A model generated the notes under the pieces. The model did no database searches, was not told where the DNA came from, and saw nothing but the letters and a program-made list of their open reading frames with translations. DNA of 22,259 nucleotides, taken from positions 1-22,259 of the forward strand of contig JAFREV010000202.1 in NCBI GenBank assembly GCA_017434685.1, written 5' to 3'. Source of the DNA: Mogibacterium sp. GTDB lineage: Bacteria > Bacillota > Clostridia > Peptostreptococcales > Anaerovoracaceae. A program made the translations under genes and the position numbers. Within the stretch, counting starts at the first letter, position 1. The number at the start of each line of letters is the position of its first letter. This document shows, piece after piece, positions 1 through 7,377 of the stretch.

Positions 1-1406
1 TCTCTCTCTAAGTTCCACATATATGCTTCATCAGCTCTGGCCCTGCAGCAGCTGCAGACCAAACCCTCGTCAGTATATCCGCTGTCCTTGCATATATTGC
101 ATCTGTATCTTTTTTCGAGGTAGTCCGACGGATATCCCCCGCTTGCAAGAAGCCTTTTCTTGGTCTCTGCAATATTTTTTCTTTCCTCTTTCATTTTGGC
201 ACGCTCTTCAGAACTCGCCCCTATCATCAGGCTCATTGCACTATGATTAAGTTCTCTTTCCCTGTCCATGAGCTCCGCCATGCCCGGAATCTTGTTCGAT
301 GCCTCTTTTATCCTTTCGTCGTAAGCAGTCTCCTCTTCCTTCCTTATATGTTCGAAGTATTCTCTCAGGACCTTCCTGCTTACCTTTGCATCTCCTTCGG
401 ACGAAGGGGCGGATGTTGTGTTTTTCACCCCGCCTTTTTCGAGCATCTTGTTTTCAAGTATTTTATTGACATATCTGAGGCTCGGCTCTCTGATTCCGCC
501 GGTGGCCCGGCAAGCCTCGAGCACTTCTTCCAGGCTGAATCCCATTTCGTCAAACCAGCGGTTCATTATATCTCTGTCCGCCGGCGTGGTGAGCCTGTTA
601 AATCCTACAGCCTTGAATATCTCATGGTATGCCCTGTTTCTCTCGCTGTCTTTTTCAAGCAGCGCCTTGACAGACTCCCTGTCTTCGCAGCCCTCTTCCT
701 TCCACCTGTTGGCTACATTAAATATGTAGTCTATGCTGTCCTTACCGAGATCTGCGCAGTAGTCAATCGCATAGAACAGAACCTCCGGCTTTATTCCGTA
801 CACTTTAACTGCGTCCGTAAGTTTCTCCGTCTCCCGTCTTGAAACAGTCCTGCCGGAGATTTCCTGAAATCTTGCGAAAATCTGCCGGAGCTGTTCGCTT
901 ATCATAATTCTCTCCTCGGCAGGGGCAATTTTCTTTCTTGGTTTTACCTCCTGCTTCGGTTCCGCACCATCGGGGCTGTCGAAGTCGAAATATGGGTCAA
1001 CCTCTTCATCATCAAAATTGTCCTCTGTTCCGTCATCCTCTTCATCTCCCTCCGGCTGCACTGCAATCGACACAGGCTGAGAATACGGCATTCCTTTACC
1101 GTAGAGTTTCTCCACCATTCTTATGAATTCAATGTCAGAGCCGTCACTGCTTCTTTTGACCAGCCCCCTCGCTTCCCAGTAATTCCAAGCTTCATCTACC
1201 TCAAACTCCTCCATCCCGAGCATTTTAGCCATGATGGATGAGTCTATCTCCTCTTCATATTTCGCATACATCAGTGCAAAAAGATACACCTTAACATAGT
1301 CTCCCGGTGCATCCGGCAGAAACTCGTTAATAAAGAGGTTTTCCACTCTCGTCGTATCTAAGAATATATCGCCTCTGTCTGCGATTCTGAGCTTTGTCTT
1401 GGCCAT
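1..1406 (-). CDS. DnaD-domain primosome protein fused in frame to a DnaC-type helicase-loader N-terminus (3' end cut by window edge)
   Basis: The ORF is open from an ATG at 1406 to the window edge (468 codons, no stop), so the C-terminus is missing. I translated it codon by codon. Residues 1-115 resemble the DnaD/DnaB N-terminal winged-helix region. Residues about 120-155 are a very acidic linker. Two DDBH2-like helical repeats follow, each ending in a Y-rich motif: YIFNVANRW at 227-235 and YVNKILENK at 312-320. After a short Ser/Thr/Pro linker (about 328-341), residues 342-468 look like the start of a clostridial DnaC/IstB-family loader: charged coiled coil, GGYPSDYLEKRY, then cysteines C436, C439, C451 and C453, like the zinc-binding region before the AAA+ domain. 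In related clostridia as I know them these are two adjacent genes. The start lies 5 nt after the dnaB stop, with only a weak purine-rich ribosome site. Expected role: loading DnaB at the origin and restart sites. Confidence 0.82.
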   Translation of the reverse strand, partial: MAKTKLRIADRGDIFLDTTRVENLFINEFLPDAPGDYVKVYLFALMYAKYEEEIDSSIMAKMLGMEEFEVDEAWNYWEARGLVKRSSDGSDIEFIRMVEKLYGKGMPYSQPVSIAVQPEGDEEDDGTEDNFDDEEVDPYFDFDSPDGAEPKQEVKPRKKIAPAEERIMISEQLRQIFARFQEISGRTVSRRETEKLTDAVKVYGIKPEVLFYAIDYCADLGKDSIDYIFNVANRWKEEGCEDRESVKALLEKDSERNRAYHEIFKAVGFNRLTTPADRDIMNRWFDEMGFSLEEVLEACRATGGIREPSLRYVNKILENKMLEKGGVKNTTSAPSSEGDAKVSRKVLREYFEHIRKEEETAYDERIKEASNKIPGMAELMDRERELNHSAMSLMIGASSEERAKMKEERKNIAETKKRLLASGGYPSDYLEKRYRCNICKDSGYTDEGLVCSCCRARADEAYMWNLER

Positions 1407-1411
1407 TAAGT

Positions 1412-2779
1412 TTACTGTTCTTTTGCGATGTTGCCGAATTTTACATATCTCGGAATCCATGTAAGGTTGGCAACGCCCGTAGGTCCGTTTCTGTGTTTTG
1501 CAATATTGACTGTGCACGTGAGAGCTGCGTTTGCTTCCACTTCTGCCTTGTCATCATCGTTGTTGTAGTAGTCGTCTCTCTTGAGGAAGATTACCACGTC
1601 CGCGTCCTGCTCTATGGCTCCGGAATCTCTGAGGTCTGAAAGTTTCGGCATATGATCGCCTCCTCTTTGCTCAGGTCCTCTCGAAAGCTGCGACAGAAGT
1701 ATAACCGCACAATTGAGCTCCTTGGCCATGATTTTAATCGACCTGGTGATGGCCGCAATTTCCTTTTCTCTCTGTTCTATCTTGTAGCCGCCCATGCTCA
1801 TCAGCTGGAGGTAGTCGATGATAACAAGGTCCAGACCACCGCTTTCCTGGCTGAATCTGCGGCATTTATTTTTCATTTCGACCGGTGTGATTACGGATTT
1901 TTCGTCAATCACCAGGCTGGTGTTGAAGAATGTTTCCTGCGCCATACTTACGCTTTCCCAGTCTTCGGCGTTAAGATCGCCCTTTCTGATATTTTCAAGA
2001 GGTACGTTGGCCGTCATGGAAAGAAGTCTTTGTCCGAGCTGGGTGTTTGCCATCTCCAGGCTGAATACCATGACCTTGTATCCGTTTACTGCCGCGTGCT
2101 CCGCAACATTCAGGGCCCAGGCCGTCTTTCCTACGCCCGGTCTGGCGGCAAGTATGATGAGGTCCGTCTTCTGGAAGCCCCCGAGTATTTCGTCGACCTT
2201 CTTAAAGCCTGTCTCTATACCCTTAATCTCTCCGCCTTGCTTGGCGAGTTCCTGCATATTTTTGATGTTTTGATATAAAACTTCGTTGATATGCTCGTAC
2301 TGACTCCTCTGAGATTTGTTGGCGATGTTGAGTATCCTCTGCTCCGCGTTATCCAGGATGTCTCCGGGAGGAAGTTCATCTGAATATGCAGCCTCTCTGA
2401 TTCCCTCTGCTTCCTCGATGAGCTGTCTCATCTTGGATTTGTCTGCCACGCTTTCAGCATAATATTTGGCATTCGAAACCACGATGGCATCATCTATCAG
2501 TCTGCTGAGGTAGGACATACCTCCTGCCATCTCTGCTGTCTTTCTCTGTTTAAGAGCCGAATATACGGTCGTGATATCTATTCCGATACCCTTCTGGTCC
2601 ATTTCGAGCATGGTCCTGAATATTTCCTCGTGCTCTTTGAGGTAAAAATCCTCGGCATTCAGAATACTTATGGCATCCGCTCTAGCATCAACGCTTTTGA
2701 GCATAGCACCGAGCACGGCTCTTTCCGCATCTATGTCTGTCGGTGGAACGAGTATTCTTTCTTTTCTCTCTTCGTCCAT
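1412..2779 (-). CDS. dnaB: Replicative DNA helicase DnaB
   Basis: Encodes 455 aa, the normal length for the hexameric 5'-3' replicative helicase that unwinds DNA at the fork and binds primase. The N-terminal domain (about 10-160) starts with the family pattern PPTDIDAERAVLGAML. The RecA-like ATPase domain follows a linker helix: Walker A ARPGVGKTA at 212-220, Walker B VIIDYLQLM around 319-327, then LSQLSRGPEQR and the C-terminal DADVVIFLKRDDYY segment. No inserted intein or truncation. It sits 3 nt after rplI and 5 nt before the DnaD/DnaC-like gene, so it is probably co-transcribed with its loader. The ribosome site is weak (AAAGAAG), as expected for a gene that may be translationally coupled to rplI. 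The orthologous gene is called dnaC in B. subtilis nomenclature. Confidence 0.97.
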   Translation of the reverse strand: MDEERKERILVPPTDIDAERAVLGAMLKSVDARADAISILNAEDFYLKEHEEIFRTMLEMDQKGIGIDITTVYSALKQRKTAEMAGGMSYLSRLIDDAIVVSNAKYYAESVADKSKMRQLIEEAEGIREAAYSDELPPGDILDNAEQRILNIANKSQRSQYEHINEVLYQNIKNMQELAKQGGEIKGIETGFKKVDEILGGFQKTDLIILAARPGVGKTAWALNVAEHAAVNGYKVMVFSLEMANTQLGQRLLSMTANVPLENIRKGDLNAEDWESVSMAQETFFNTSLVIDEKSVITPVEMKNKCRRFSQESGGLDLVIIDYLQLMSMGGYKIEQREKEIAAITRSIKIMAKELNCAVILLSQLSRGPEQRGGDHMPKLSDLRDSGAIEQDADVVIFLKRDDYYNNDDDKAEVEANAALTCTVNIAKHRNGPTGVANLTWIPRYVKFGNIAKEQ

Positions 2780-2782
2780 ATA

Positions 2783-3238
2783 CTAGTCTTCTTTGCCCCC
2801 TTCAACCTTGACCTCAATCTTGGCGCTTACATCGGAGAAGAGCTTGACATCAATCTCAAATACGCCAGTTTCTTTAATCGGTTTGTCGAGCACGACTTTA
2901 CGCTTGTCGATTTCCTCTCCGGTCTGTTCCTTGATCGCTTCCGCAATGTCCATGGATGTGATGGATCCGAACAGCCTTCCGCCGTCTCCGGTCTTGGTCT
3001 TGATAACGATCTGCTCTTTGGAAAGCTTCTTTGCTAATTCCTCGGCATCTGCTTTATCTTTGGCAAGCTGCTCTTCTCTTTTGGCGTTCTGGCGAGCCAC
3101 CATTTTCTTGTTTGCTTCGGTGGCTTCAACCGCATCTCCGCTCGGAATTAGGCGGTTTCTGGCGAATCCGTCGCTGACCTTTACTATATCTCCTGCTTTA
3201 CCTGTTCCTTTTACATCTCTTTTCAGTATGACTTCCAT
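2783..3238 (-). CDS. rplI: 50S ribosomal protein L9
   Basis: Encodes 151 aa, the usual L9 length. L9 binds 23S rRNA near the base of the L1 stalk. The N-terminal globular domain begins MEVILKRDVKGTGKAGD and carries the L9 signature VSDGFARNRLIPSGDA. A long lysine- and alanine-rich connecting helix (about 45-75) leads to the C-terminal domain, which contains GRLFGSITSMDIAEAI. The start is supported by AAAGGAG 8 nt upstream. It lies 22 nt after gdpP and 3 nt before dnaB. The gdpP-rplI-dnaB order is a common Firmicutes arrangement, which supports the identity of both neighbours. Confidence 0.97.
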   Translation of the reverse strand: MEVILKRDVKGTGKAGDIVKVSDGFARNRLIPSGDAVEATEANKKMVARQNAKREEQLAKDKADAEELAKKLSKEQIVIKTKTGDGGRLFGSITSMDIAEAIKEQTGEEIDKRKVVLDKPIKETGVFEIDVKLFSDVSAKIEVKVEGGKED

Positions 3239-3260
3239 CTTCAGTCTCCTTTGTATTGTT

Positions 3261-5069
3261 TTATATCAATGTATCTCTTCTGTTTATCGCATCTATCTTG
3301 CTGTCATCATCAAAGATATCTGCTGCATTAAGTTTATCGAGGTATTCGTTGACCAATCTTTTCAGTTCCCGCTCAACCTCTTCCATCGGCTTTTCAAGCT
3401 GAGTTGCCGCGGATGAGAAATGTCCGCCTCCGCCCATCTTCTCCATGATGTTCTGAACGTTGACATCTCCTATAGACCTCGCGCTTATAATCGTCTGCCC
3501 TCTGTCATTGCGGCCAAGCGCAAATGACGCTTTTACATCTTTGATCATCAGCAGGTCGTCGGCAATCTGAGCATTGATAATAGGAGCATTTCCGCCGCTC
3601 GCCTCATTTATGGCGTATGCCATTCCGTTTTCGCTGATTTCGGCATTGCTTATGGCTTTGGCTTTTATCTTAAGGTCCTCTCCGTTGATCTGGAAGAATC
3701 TCTTAACCTCTGTTGTGTCGGCACCTGCTCTTTTAAGCCATGCCGCTGCTTCGAAAGTCCTGACGCCCGTCCTTCCGGAGAAGTTGTTGGAGTCCACCAT
3801 GATGCCGGCAAGCAGTGCCTCAGCCTCAAATTTGTTGATGAATCTCTTCTGTGCGATGTGCTGCATCAGCTCTGCCATAAGCTCACTTGCGGAAGATGCA
3901 TAAGATTCGATATATGCCACGGATGAGTTGCGGTATGAATCGTCCGCAATTCTGTGGTGGTCGATTATCATCCTTTGCCTGCAGGCTTTAACAAGATCGT
4001 CGCATTCAACCAGATTAGGTCTGTTTGTGTCTACGATGATCAGCACCGTCTTCCATGTCACGAGGGTCATAGCTTTCTCAGCTTTGATTATCTCGTAGTC
4101 TCCGGTGTCGACCGCCTGATCGAACAAAGTCTCTATGGCTTCGTCATGTTTATCCATGACTATATATGCTTCTTTATCCAGGAATCGGCATATGCTGTAT
4201 GCTCCGAGAGCGGATCCGAAAGCGTCCATATCCGGCATCTTGTGCCCCATGATGAGGACTTTGTCCGCATCGCTTATGAGCGTTCTCATAGCATGTGCGA
4301 TTACTCTCGATTTTCCTCGGTTGCCCTTCTCCACGGTCTGCTGTGTGCCGCCGTAGTAATGGGTTCCCTCGTCGGTCTTGACAACCGCCTGGTCCCCTCC
4401 TCGGCCGAGCGCAAGCTCGAGGGCCGCCTGTGCAAGATCGGAAGTCTCATTAAGCGAAACCGTTGAAATTCCAATGCCCAGACTGACCGATGCTGGGAAG
4501 TCTATCTGCGCCTCGATGGACCTTACATCGTCGAGTATGCTGAAATTCTCTTCAATCATTTCATCGAGTTTACCCCTGCAGGTGTACATGACATAACTGT
4601 CGTCTCCCGTCCTTACGACAGGAGCATCGAATTTGGTCGCCCAATTATGGACCATACTGTCCACCTGGCTCGGAACCAGTCTCTTGGAATCTTCACCGGC
4701 ACTCGCCATAAACTCCTCGTAATTGTCCACATTGACATATACGATTACGGCTCGGTCGCTCTCCAGCTTCGTCCTGTAAGTGAATCTCGCCGTCGCCTCG
4801 TCGAAGAATACGACTATGTCTCCTTCGGGATCAGGATTTTCATTGGTGCGAAGGCGGAATACCCTGTCGTTTCGCTCGATTACGAGTTCCTCTTCATTTG
4901 CATTCAGGACCTCCGCTCTCTTGACTCCCGTAAGTGCAAAGAACTTGGATCCGCTGATGTCCTCGTAGACAAATACGTTTTTGATCAGCGCGTTGGCTTC
5001 TGTTACAAATCCTTCCGAATCCACAACACATGCCGGCATTGGTACTTGGCTTATATAATTGCTGTCCAT
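3261..5069 (-). CDS. gdpP: GdpP/YybT-family cyclic-di-AMP phosphodiesterase, apparently without a membrane anchor
   Basis: Encodes 602 aa of the DHH/DHHA1 phosphoesterase family; GdpP hydrolyses c-di-AMP to pApA. Order seen: a PAS-like domain (about 1-95, ending IVVFFDEATARFTY), a degenerate GGDEF domain (about 100-235, with RTGDDSYV where an active cyclase loop would be), DHH domain (GHKMPDMDAFGSA at 275-287, VDTNR at 346-350, DHH at 370-372, VDSNNF at 425-430) and DHHA1 (GGGGH at 546-550). All expected metal-site motifs are present, so it should be catalytic. The B. subtilis protein is about 659 aa and begins with two membrane helices; here the protein starts directly in the PAS-like region. 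No extension is possible without running into parB, whose stop is 19 nt upstream, and AGAGG precedes this ATG at good spacing. It is therefore predicted to be cytosolic. Confidence 0.9.
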   Translation of the reverse strand: MDSNYISQVPMPACVVDSEGFVTEANALIKNVFVYEDISGSKFFALTGVKRAEVLNANEEELVIERNDRVFRLRTNENPDPEGDIVVFFDEATARFTYRTKLESDRAVIVYVNVDNYEEFMASAGEDSKRLVPSQVDSMVHNWATKFDAPVVRTGDDSYVMYTCRGKLDEMIEENFSILDDVRSIEAQIDFPASVSLGIGISTVSLNETSDLAQAALELALGRGGDQAVVKTDEGTHYYGGTQQTVEKGNRGKSRVIAHAMRTLISDADKVLIMGHKMPDMDAFGSALGAYSICRFLDKEAYIVMDKHDEAIETLFDQAVDTGDYEIIKAEKAMTLVTWKTVLIIVDTNRPNLVECDDLVKACRQRMIIDHHRIADDSYRNSSVAYIESYASSASELMAELMQHIAQKRFINKFEAEALLAGIMVDSNNFSGRTGVRTFEAAAWLKRAGADTTEVKRFFQINGEDLKIKAKAISNAEISENGMAYAINEASGGNAPIINAQIADDLLMIKDVKASFALGRNDRGQTIISARSIGDVNVQNIMEKMGGGGHFSSAATQLEKPMEEVERELKRLVNEYLDKLNAADIFDDDSKIDAINRRDTLI

Positions 5070-5088
5070 ATCTGAACCTCTTTTCAGG

Positions 5089-6123
5089 CTATCTGCCTGC
5101 TTCCCTGAGCAACTCTATGAGACGGTTTAATTCTTCAAGGCTGTAGTATTCGATTTCTATTCTGCCCTTCTTTTCGTCTCCGCTGATATTAACCTTGGTT
5201 CCTATCAGCGTTCTGAGTTCCGCTTCAACCGCTTTCATTTCAGCCGTTTTGACTGTTTCCGCGTCCCCGGCTTTTTTGCGGCGTTTTCTCTCCGGTTTTA
5301 GTTCGTCTTTGATTTTATCTGCCAGTTTCTCGGTTGCTCTTACCGAGAGATCGTTGCGTATTATCTTATCTGCGACTTCCTTTTGTTTCGCTTTGTCCGA
5401 AATATTGATAATCGTTCTTCCGTGCGCCGCTGACATCTGTCCTTCTGACACATACTGTTGTATCTCTTCCGGAAGTTTAAGAAGTCTGATGCTGTTGGCT
5501 ATGTAAGTTCTGCTCCGTCCGAGCGATACCGATACCTGCTCCTGCGTGAATCCGTATTTCTCGGTCATTGCCTTAAGTCCCTTGGCTTCTTCAATCGGAT
5601 TCAAATCCTCTCTCTGCATATTTTCAATGATGGCGACTATCGCGTTCTGCCTGTCATCGAAGTTTCTGACTATACACGGTACCGTGCTGAGTCCGGCAAT
5701 TCTCGACGCTCTCCAGCGCCTCTCACCTGCGACGAGCTCGTAGCCATTTGTGCTGCTTCTGACAATCAGCGGCTGTATCACTCCGTTTGCTTTGATCGAA
5801 CTCGCAAGCTCCGCAAGTTTAGATTCATCGAAGTGTATACGGGACTGTGCGCTTCCCGGCTTGATGTCATTTATATCCACATAGATGACTCTGTCTTCGT
5901 CTGCAAAATCAGAACTTTTGTTCGTTTTTGCGCTTCCTGTCGGTTTTGTCTTCTTTGTAGTGGCTGCCTTTGATGCAGTTTTGCTCTCAGCCTTTTTCTC
6001 TTCTTTGTCTGCTTTTCTCTCTCCGCCCGGAAGATTATCCAGCACGCTGACTTCTTCGTTTATAGGAGCGACGTCGGCAAACAGCGCATCGAGGCCTCTC
6101 CCCAGTCCTGCTTTTTTGGCCAT
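5089..6123 (-). CDS. parB: Chromosome-partitioning protein ParB (Spo0J family)
   Basis: Encodes 344 aa, longer than the roughly 280 aa of B. subtilis Spo0J. ParB is a CTP-dependent clamp that loads at parS, spreads and recruits SMC. The N-terminal ParA-contacting peptide MAKKAGLGRGLDALF is typical. Residues about 30-75 are an extra lysine/alanine/threonine-rich, probably disordered, linker. The CTP-binding domain carries GERRWRA at 133-139 and ENMQREDLNP at 167-176. The parS-binding helix-turn-helix is at about 191-216, and the C-terminal dimerisation segment ends at about 344, preceded by a basic stretch near 276-286. It begins 2 nt after the parA stop, in the usual parA-parB order, and two exact parS sites lie upstream of parA. 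Confidence 0.96.
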   Translation of the reverse strand: MAKKAGLGRGLDALFADVAPINEEVSVLDNLPGGERKADKEEKKAESKTASKAATTKKTKPTGSAKTNKSSDFADEDRVIYVDINDIKPGSAQSRIHFDESKLAELASSIKANGVIQPLIVRSSTNGYELVAGERRWRASRIAGLSTVPCIVRNFDDRQNAIVAIIENMQREDLNPIEEAKGLKAMTEKYGFTQEQVSVSLGRSRTYIANSIRLLKLPEEIQQYVSEGQMSAAHGRTIINISDKAKQKEVADKIIRNDLSVRATEKLADKIKDELKPERKRRKKAGDAETVKTAEMKAVEAELRTLIGTKVNISGDEKKGRIEIEYYSLEELNRLIELLREAGR

Positions 6124-6125
6124 AG

Positions 6126-6926
6126 CTATTTACCTTCTTTCTTCATCGCTTTTTTCATCGCTTTTTCTCTGGCCAGGAACTCCTTTGTAAATGCCTGATA
6201 GGCTTTGGCTCCTGCTGCACTTGCGTCGTATTTCATAATCGGCACACCGTAGCTCGGTGCTTCGGCAAGCCTGACATTTCGAGGTATGATGGTTTCGTAC
6301 AGTGCCGGTCCAAAGAAGTTTCTGACGTCTTCGACTACCGCCTGCGAAAGATTGGTTCTTCCGTCGAACATGCTGAGTATTACACCCTCGATGTAAAGAT
6401 CCGGATTCATTCTCTTTTTAACCATCTCAATCGTGCTGATCAGCTGACTTACTCCTTCGAGTGCATAGAACTCGCACTGGATAGGAATCAGCACGCTGTC
6501 TACTGCAGTCAGCGAGTTGATTGTCAGAATTCCGAGCGAAGGAGGGCAGTCGACGAATATGTAATCATAGTCTTTTCTGACCGAGTCGATTACTCTCTTA
6601 AGCCTTCCTTCTCTTCCTTCAAGCTGTGCAAGCTCAACCTCCGCGCCTGCGAGATCCACGCTGGCCGGGATGATAAAAAGGTTTTCAGTATTGGTAGGGA
6701 GGACAGCTTTGGCTACGTCAAAGCTCGTATCTATCAGAGCATCATAAAGCGTCGCTTTGAGCGTTCTCTTTCTGATACCGATGCCGCTGGTTGTGTTTCC
6801 CTGGGGATCGATGTCCACCATCAAAACCTTCTTGCCTTTGCCGGCAAGTCCCGCGGCCAGATTGATATTGGTCGTCGTTTTTCCTACTCCGCCCTTTTGG
6901 TTAAATATAGCAATTGCCTTGCCCAT
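6126..6926 (-). CDS. parA: Chromosome-partitioning ATPase ParA (Soj family)
   Basis: Encodes 266 aa, the length of small chromosomal Soj-type ParA proteins without an N-terminal HTH. This ATPase binds DNA non-specifically as an ATP dimer; ParB stimulates its hydrolysis. Seen: deviant Walker A KGGVGKTT at 11-18 with the signature lysine, Walker A' VDIDPQGN at about 37-44, Walker B VDCPPSLG near 124-131, and a basic C-terminus rich in KKAMKK. The start at 6926 has AGGAGG 7 nt upstream. It is the first gene after the parS gap, with a possible own promoter (TACAAT at 6973-6978). It is probably co-transcribed with parB. Confidence 0.96.
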   Translation of the reverse strand: MGKAIAIFNQKGGVGKTTTNINLAAGLAGKGKKVLMVDIDPQGNTTSGIGIRKRTLKATLYDALIDTSFDVAKAVLPTNTENLFIIPASVDLAGAEVELAQLEGREGRLKRVIDSVRKDYDYIFVDCPPSLGILTINSLTAVDSVLIPIQCEFYALEGVSQLISTIEMVKKRMNPDLYIEGVILSMFDGRTNLSQAVVEDVRNFFGPALYETIIPRNVRLAEAPSYGVPIMKYDASAAGAKAYQAFTKEFLAREKAMKKAMKKEGK

Positions 6927-7117
6927 CTAATACCTCCTGAGGGGCATAACGCCCGATTAAACACTTCCGCATATTGTACAACAAAAGTGTGTAGTTTTCT
7001 ACTTTATAATGTGCTGATTTTGTGTTGTTTAGGTGATTTTGCTGGTCTAAAAAAGGAACATCGCATAACTTGTATTTGAGAGCGTATAGAGCCACTATAT
7101 ATAGATTTTGCGTCGAA
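6927..7117 (-). promoter_or_regulatory. parA leader: possible promoter, small hairpin and ribosome binding site
   Basis: AT-rich stretch between parS site 1 and parA. On the minus strand TACAAT (6973-6978) could be a -10 box, but I see no good -35 at 16-18 nt, so the promoter is tentative. A 4-bp hairpin GGGC/GCCC (6942-6954) directly precedes the AGGAGG ribosome site of parA. A short GTAG/CTAC stem lies near 6991-7002. I see no gene in the remaining bases up to 7117. Confidence 0.35.
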
Positions 7118-7133
7118 TGTTTCACGTGGAACA
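7118..7133. promoter_or_regulatory. parS site 1
   Basis: TGTTTCACGTGGAACA is the exact reverse complement of the B. subtilis 16-bp parS (TGTTCCACGTGAAACA, established from Spo0J work). It lies in the gap upstream of parA-parB, where ParB would nucleate. An identical copy is at 7361. Confidence 0.95.
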
Positions 7134-7360
7134 TATAAAGGCGGCTTGGAAGTAGTCCTCGTCTCGAGTCCTCGAAAGTCCGAGACTCAAGCCGCTTCAT
7201 CGATTTTCCAAGCTCGACCGGGAATTCCGCTCTCTCGTCAGGCTCGATCGCTCCAGTTCCCGGCTCTCGTTTCGCCGTAAAATCGCTGCTTCGGTGAGTC
7301 TCTGAACTTCCTGCGGAATTCTCGCCTCGGCCTCTTCCAAACCGTCCGAATGTTTGAAAT
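7134..7360. other. GC-richer, inverted-repeat-dense spacer between the two parS sites
   Basis: About 227 bp with no gene I accept. It is clearly richer in GC and in TCGA/CTCG words than the AT-rich DNA on the parA side. Inverted repeats: GCGGCTTG (7141-7148) with CAAGCCGC (7188-7195), enclosing GTCTCG (7161-7166) with CGAGAC (7181-7186); CTTGGAA (7145-7151) with TTCCAAG (7206-7212); CCGGGAA (7218-7224) with TTCCCGG (7257-7263); GAATTCCGC (7222-7230) with GCGGAATTC (7313-7321). Read on the minus strand, the first hairpin is followed by CTTTATAT and could end the rsmG transcript. Alternatives are an unrecognised structured RNA or a DNA element shaping the ParB loading zone. Confidence 0.5.
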
Positions 7361-7376
7361 TGTTTCACGTGGAACA
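7361..7376. promoter_or_regulatory. parS site 2
   Basis: Second identical TGTTTCACGTGGAACA, in the same orientation as site 1 and 243 bp from it (start to start). It abuts the rsmG stop codon with one base between. Confidence 0.95.
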
Positions 7377-7377
7377 A

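Noticed and set aside
243..842. Long plus-strand ORFs opposite dnaD/dnaC, dnaB, gdpP, parB, rsmG and the ABC ATPase
   Set aside because: They lie antisense to genes with clear family motifs and show no ribosome sites or domains of their own.
1507..1522. CACGTG core within dnaB as a further parS site
   Set aside because: Only the central six bases match; both flanks differ from parS at most positions. The CACGTG near 12675 in udp fails in the same way.
6901..7377. A 158-codon minus-strand ORF spanning both parS sites and the spacer
   Set aside because: It begins inside parS site 2 (the MFHVKQ start is simply translated parS), contains parS site 1 as a second MFHVKH, overlaps the parA start and shows no recognisable domain.
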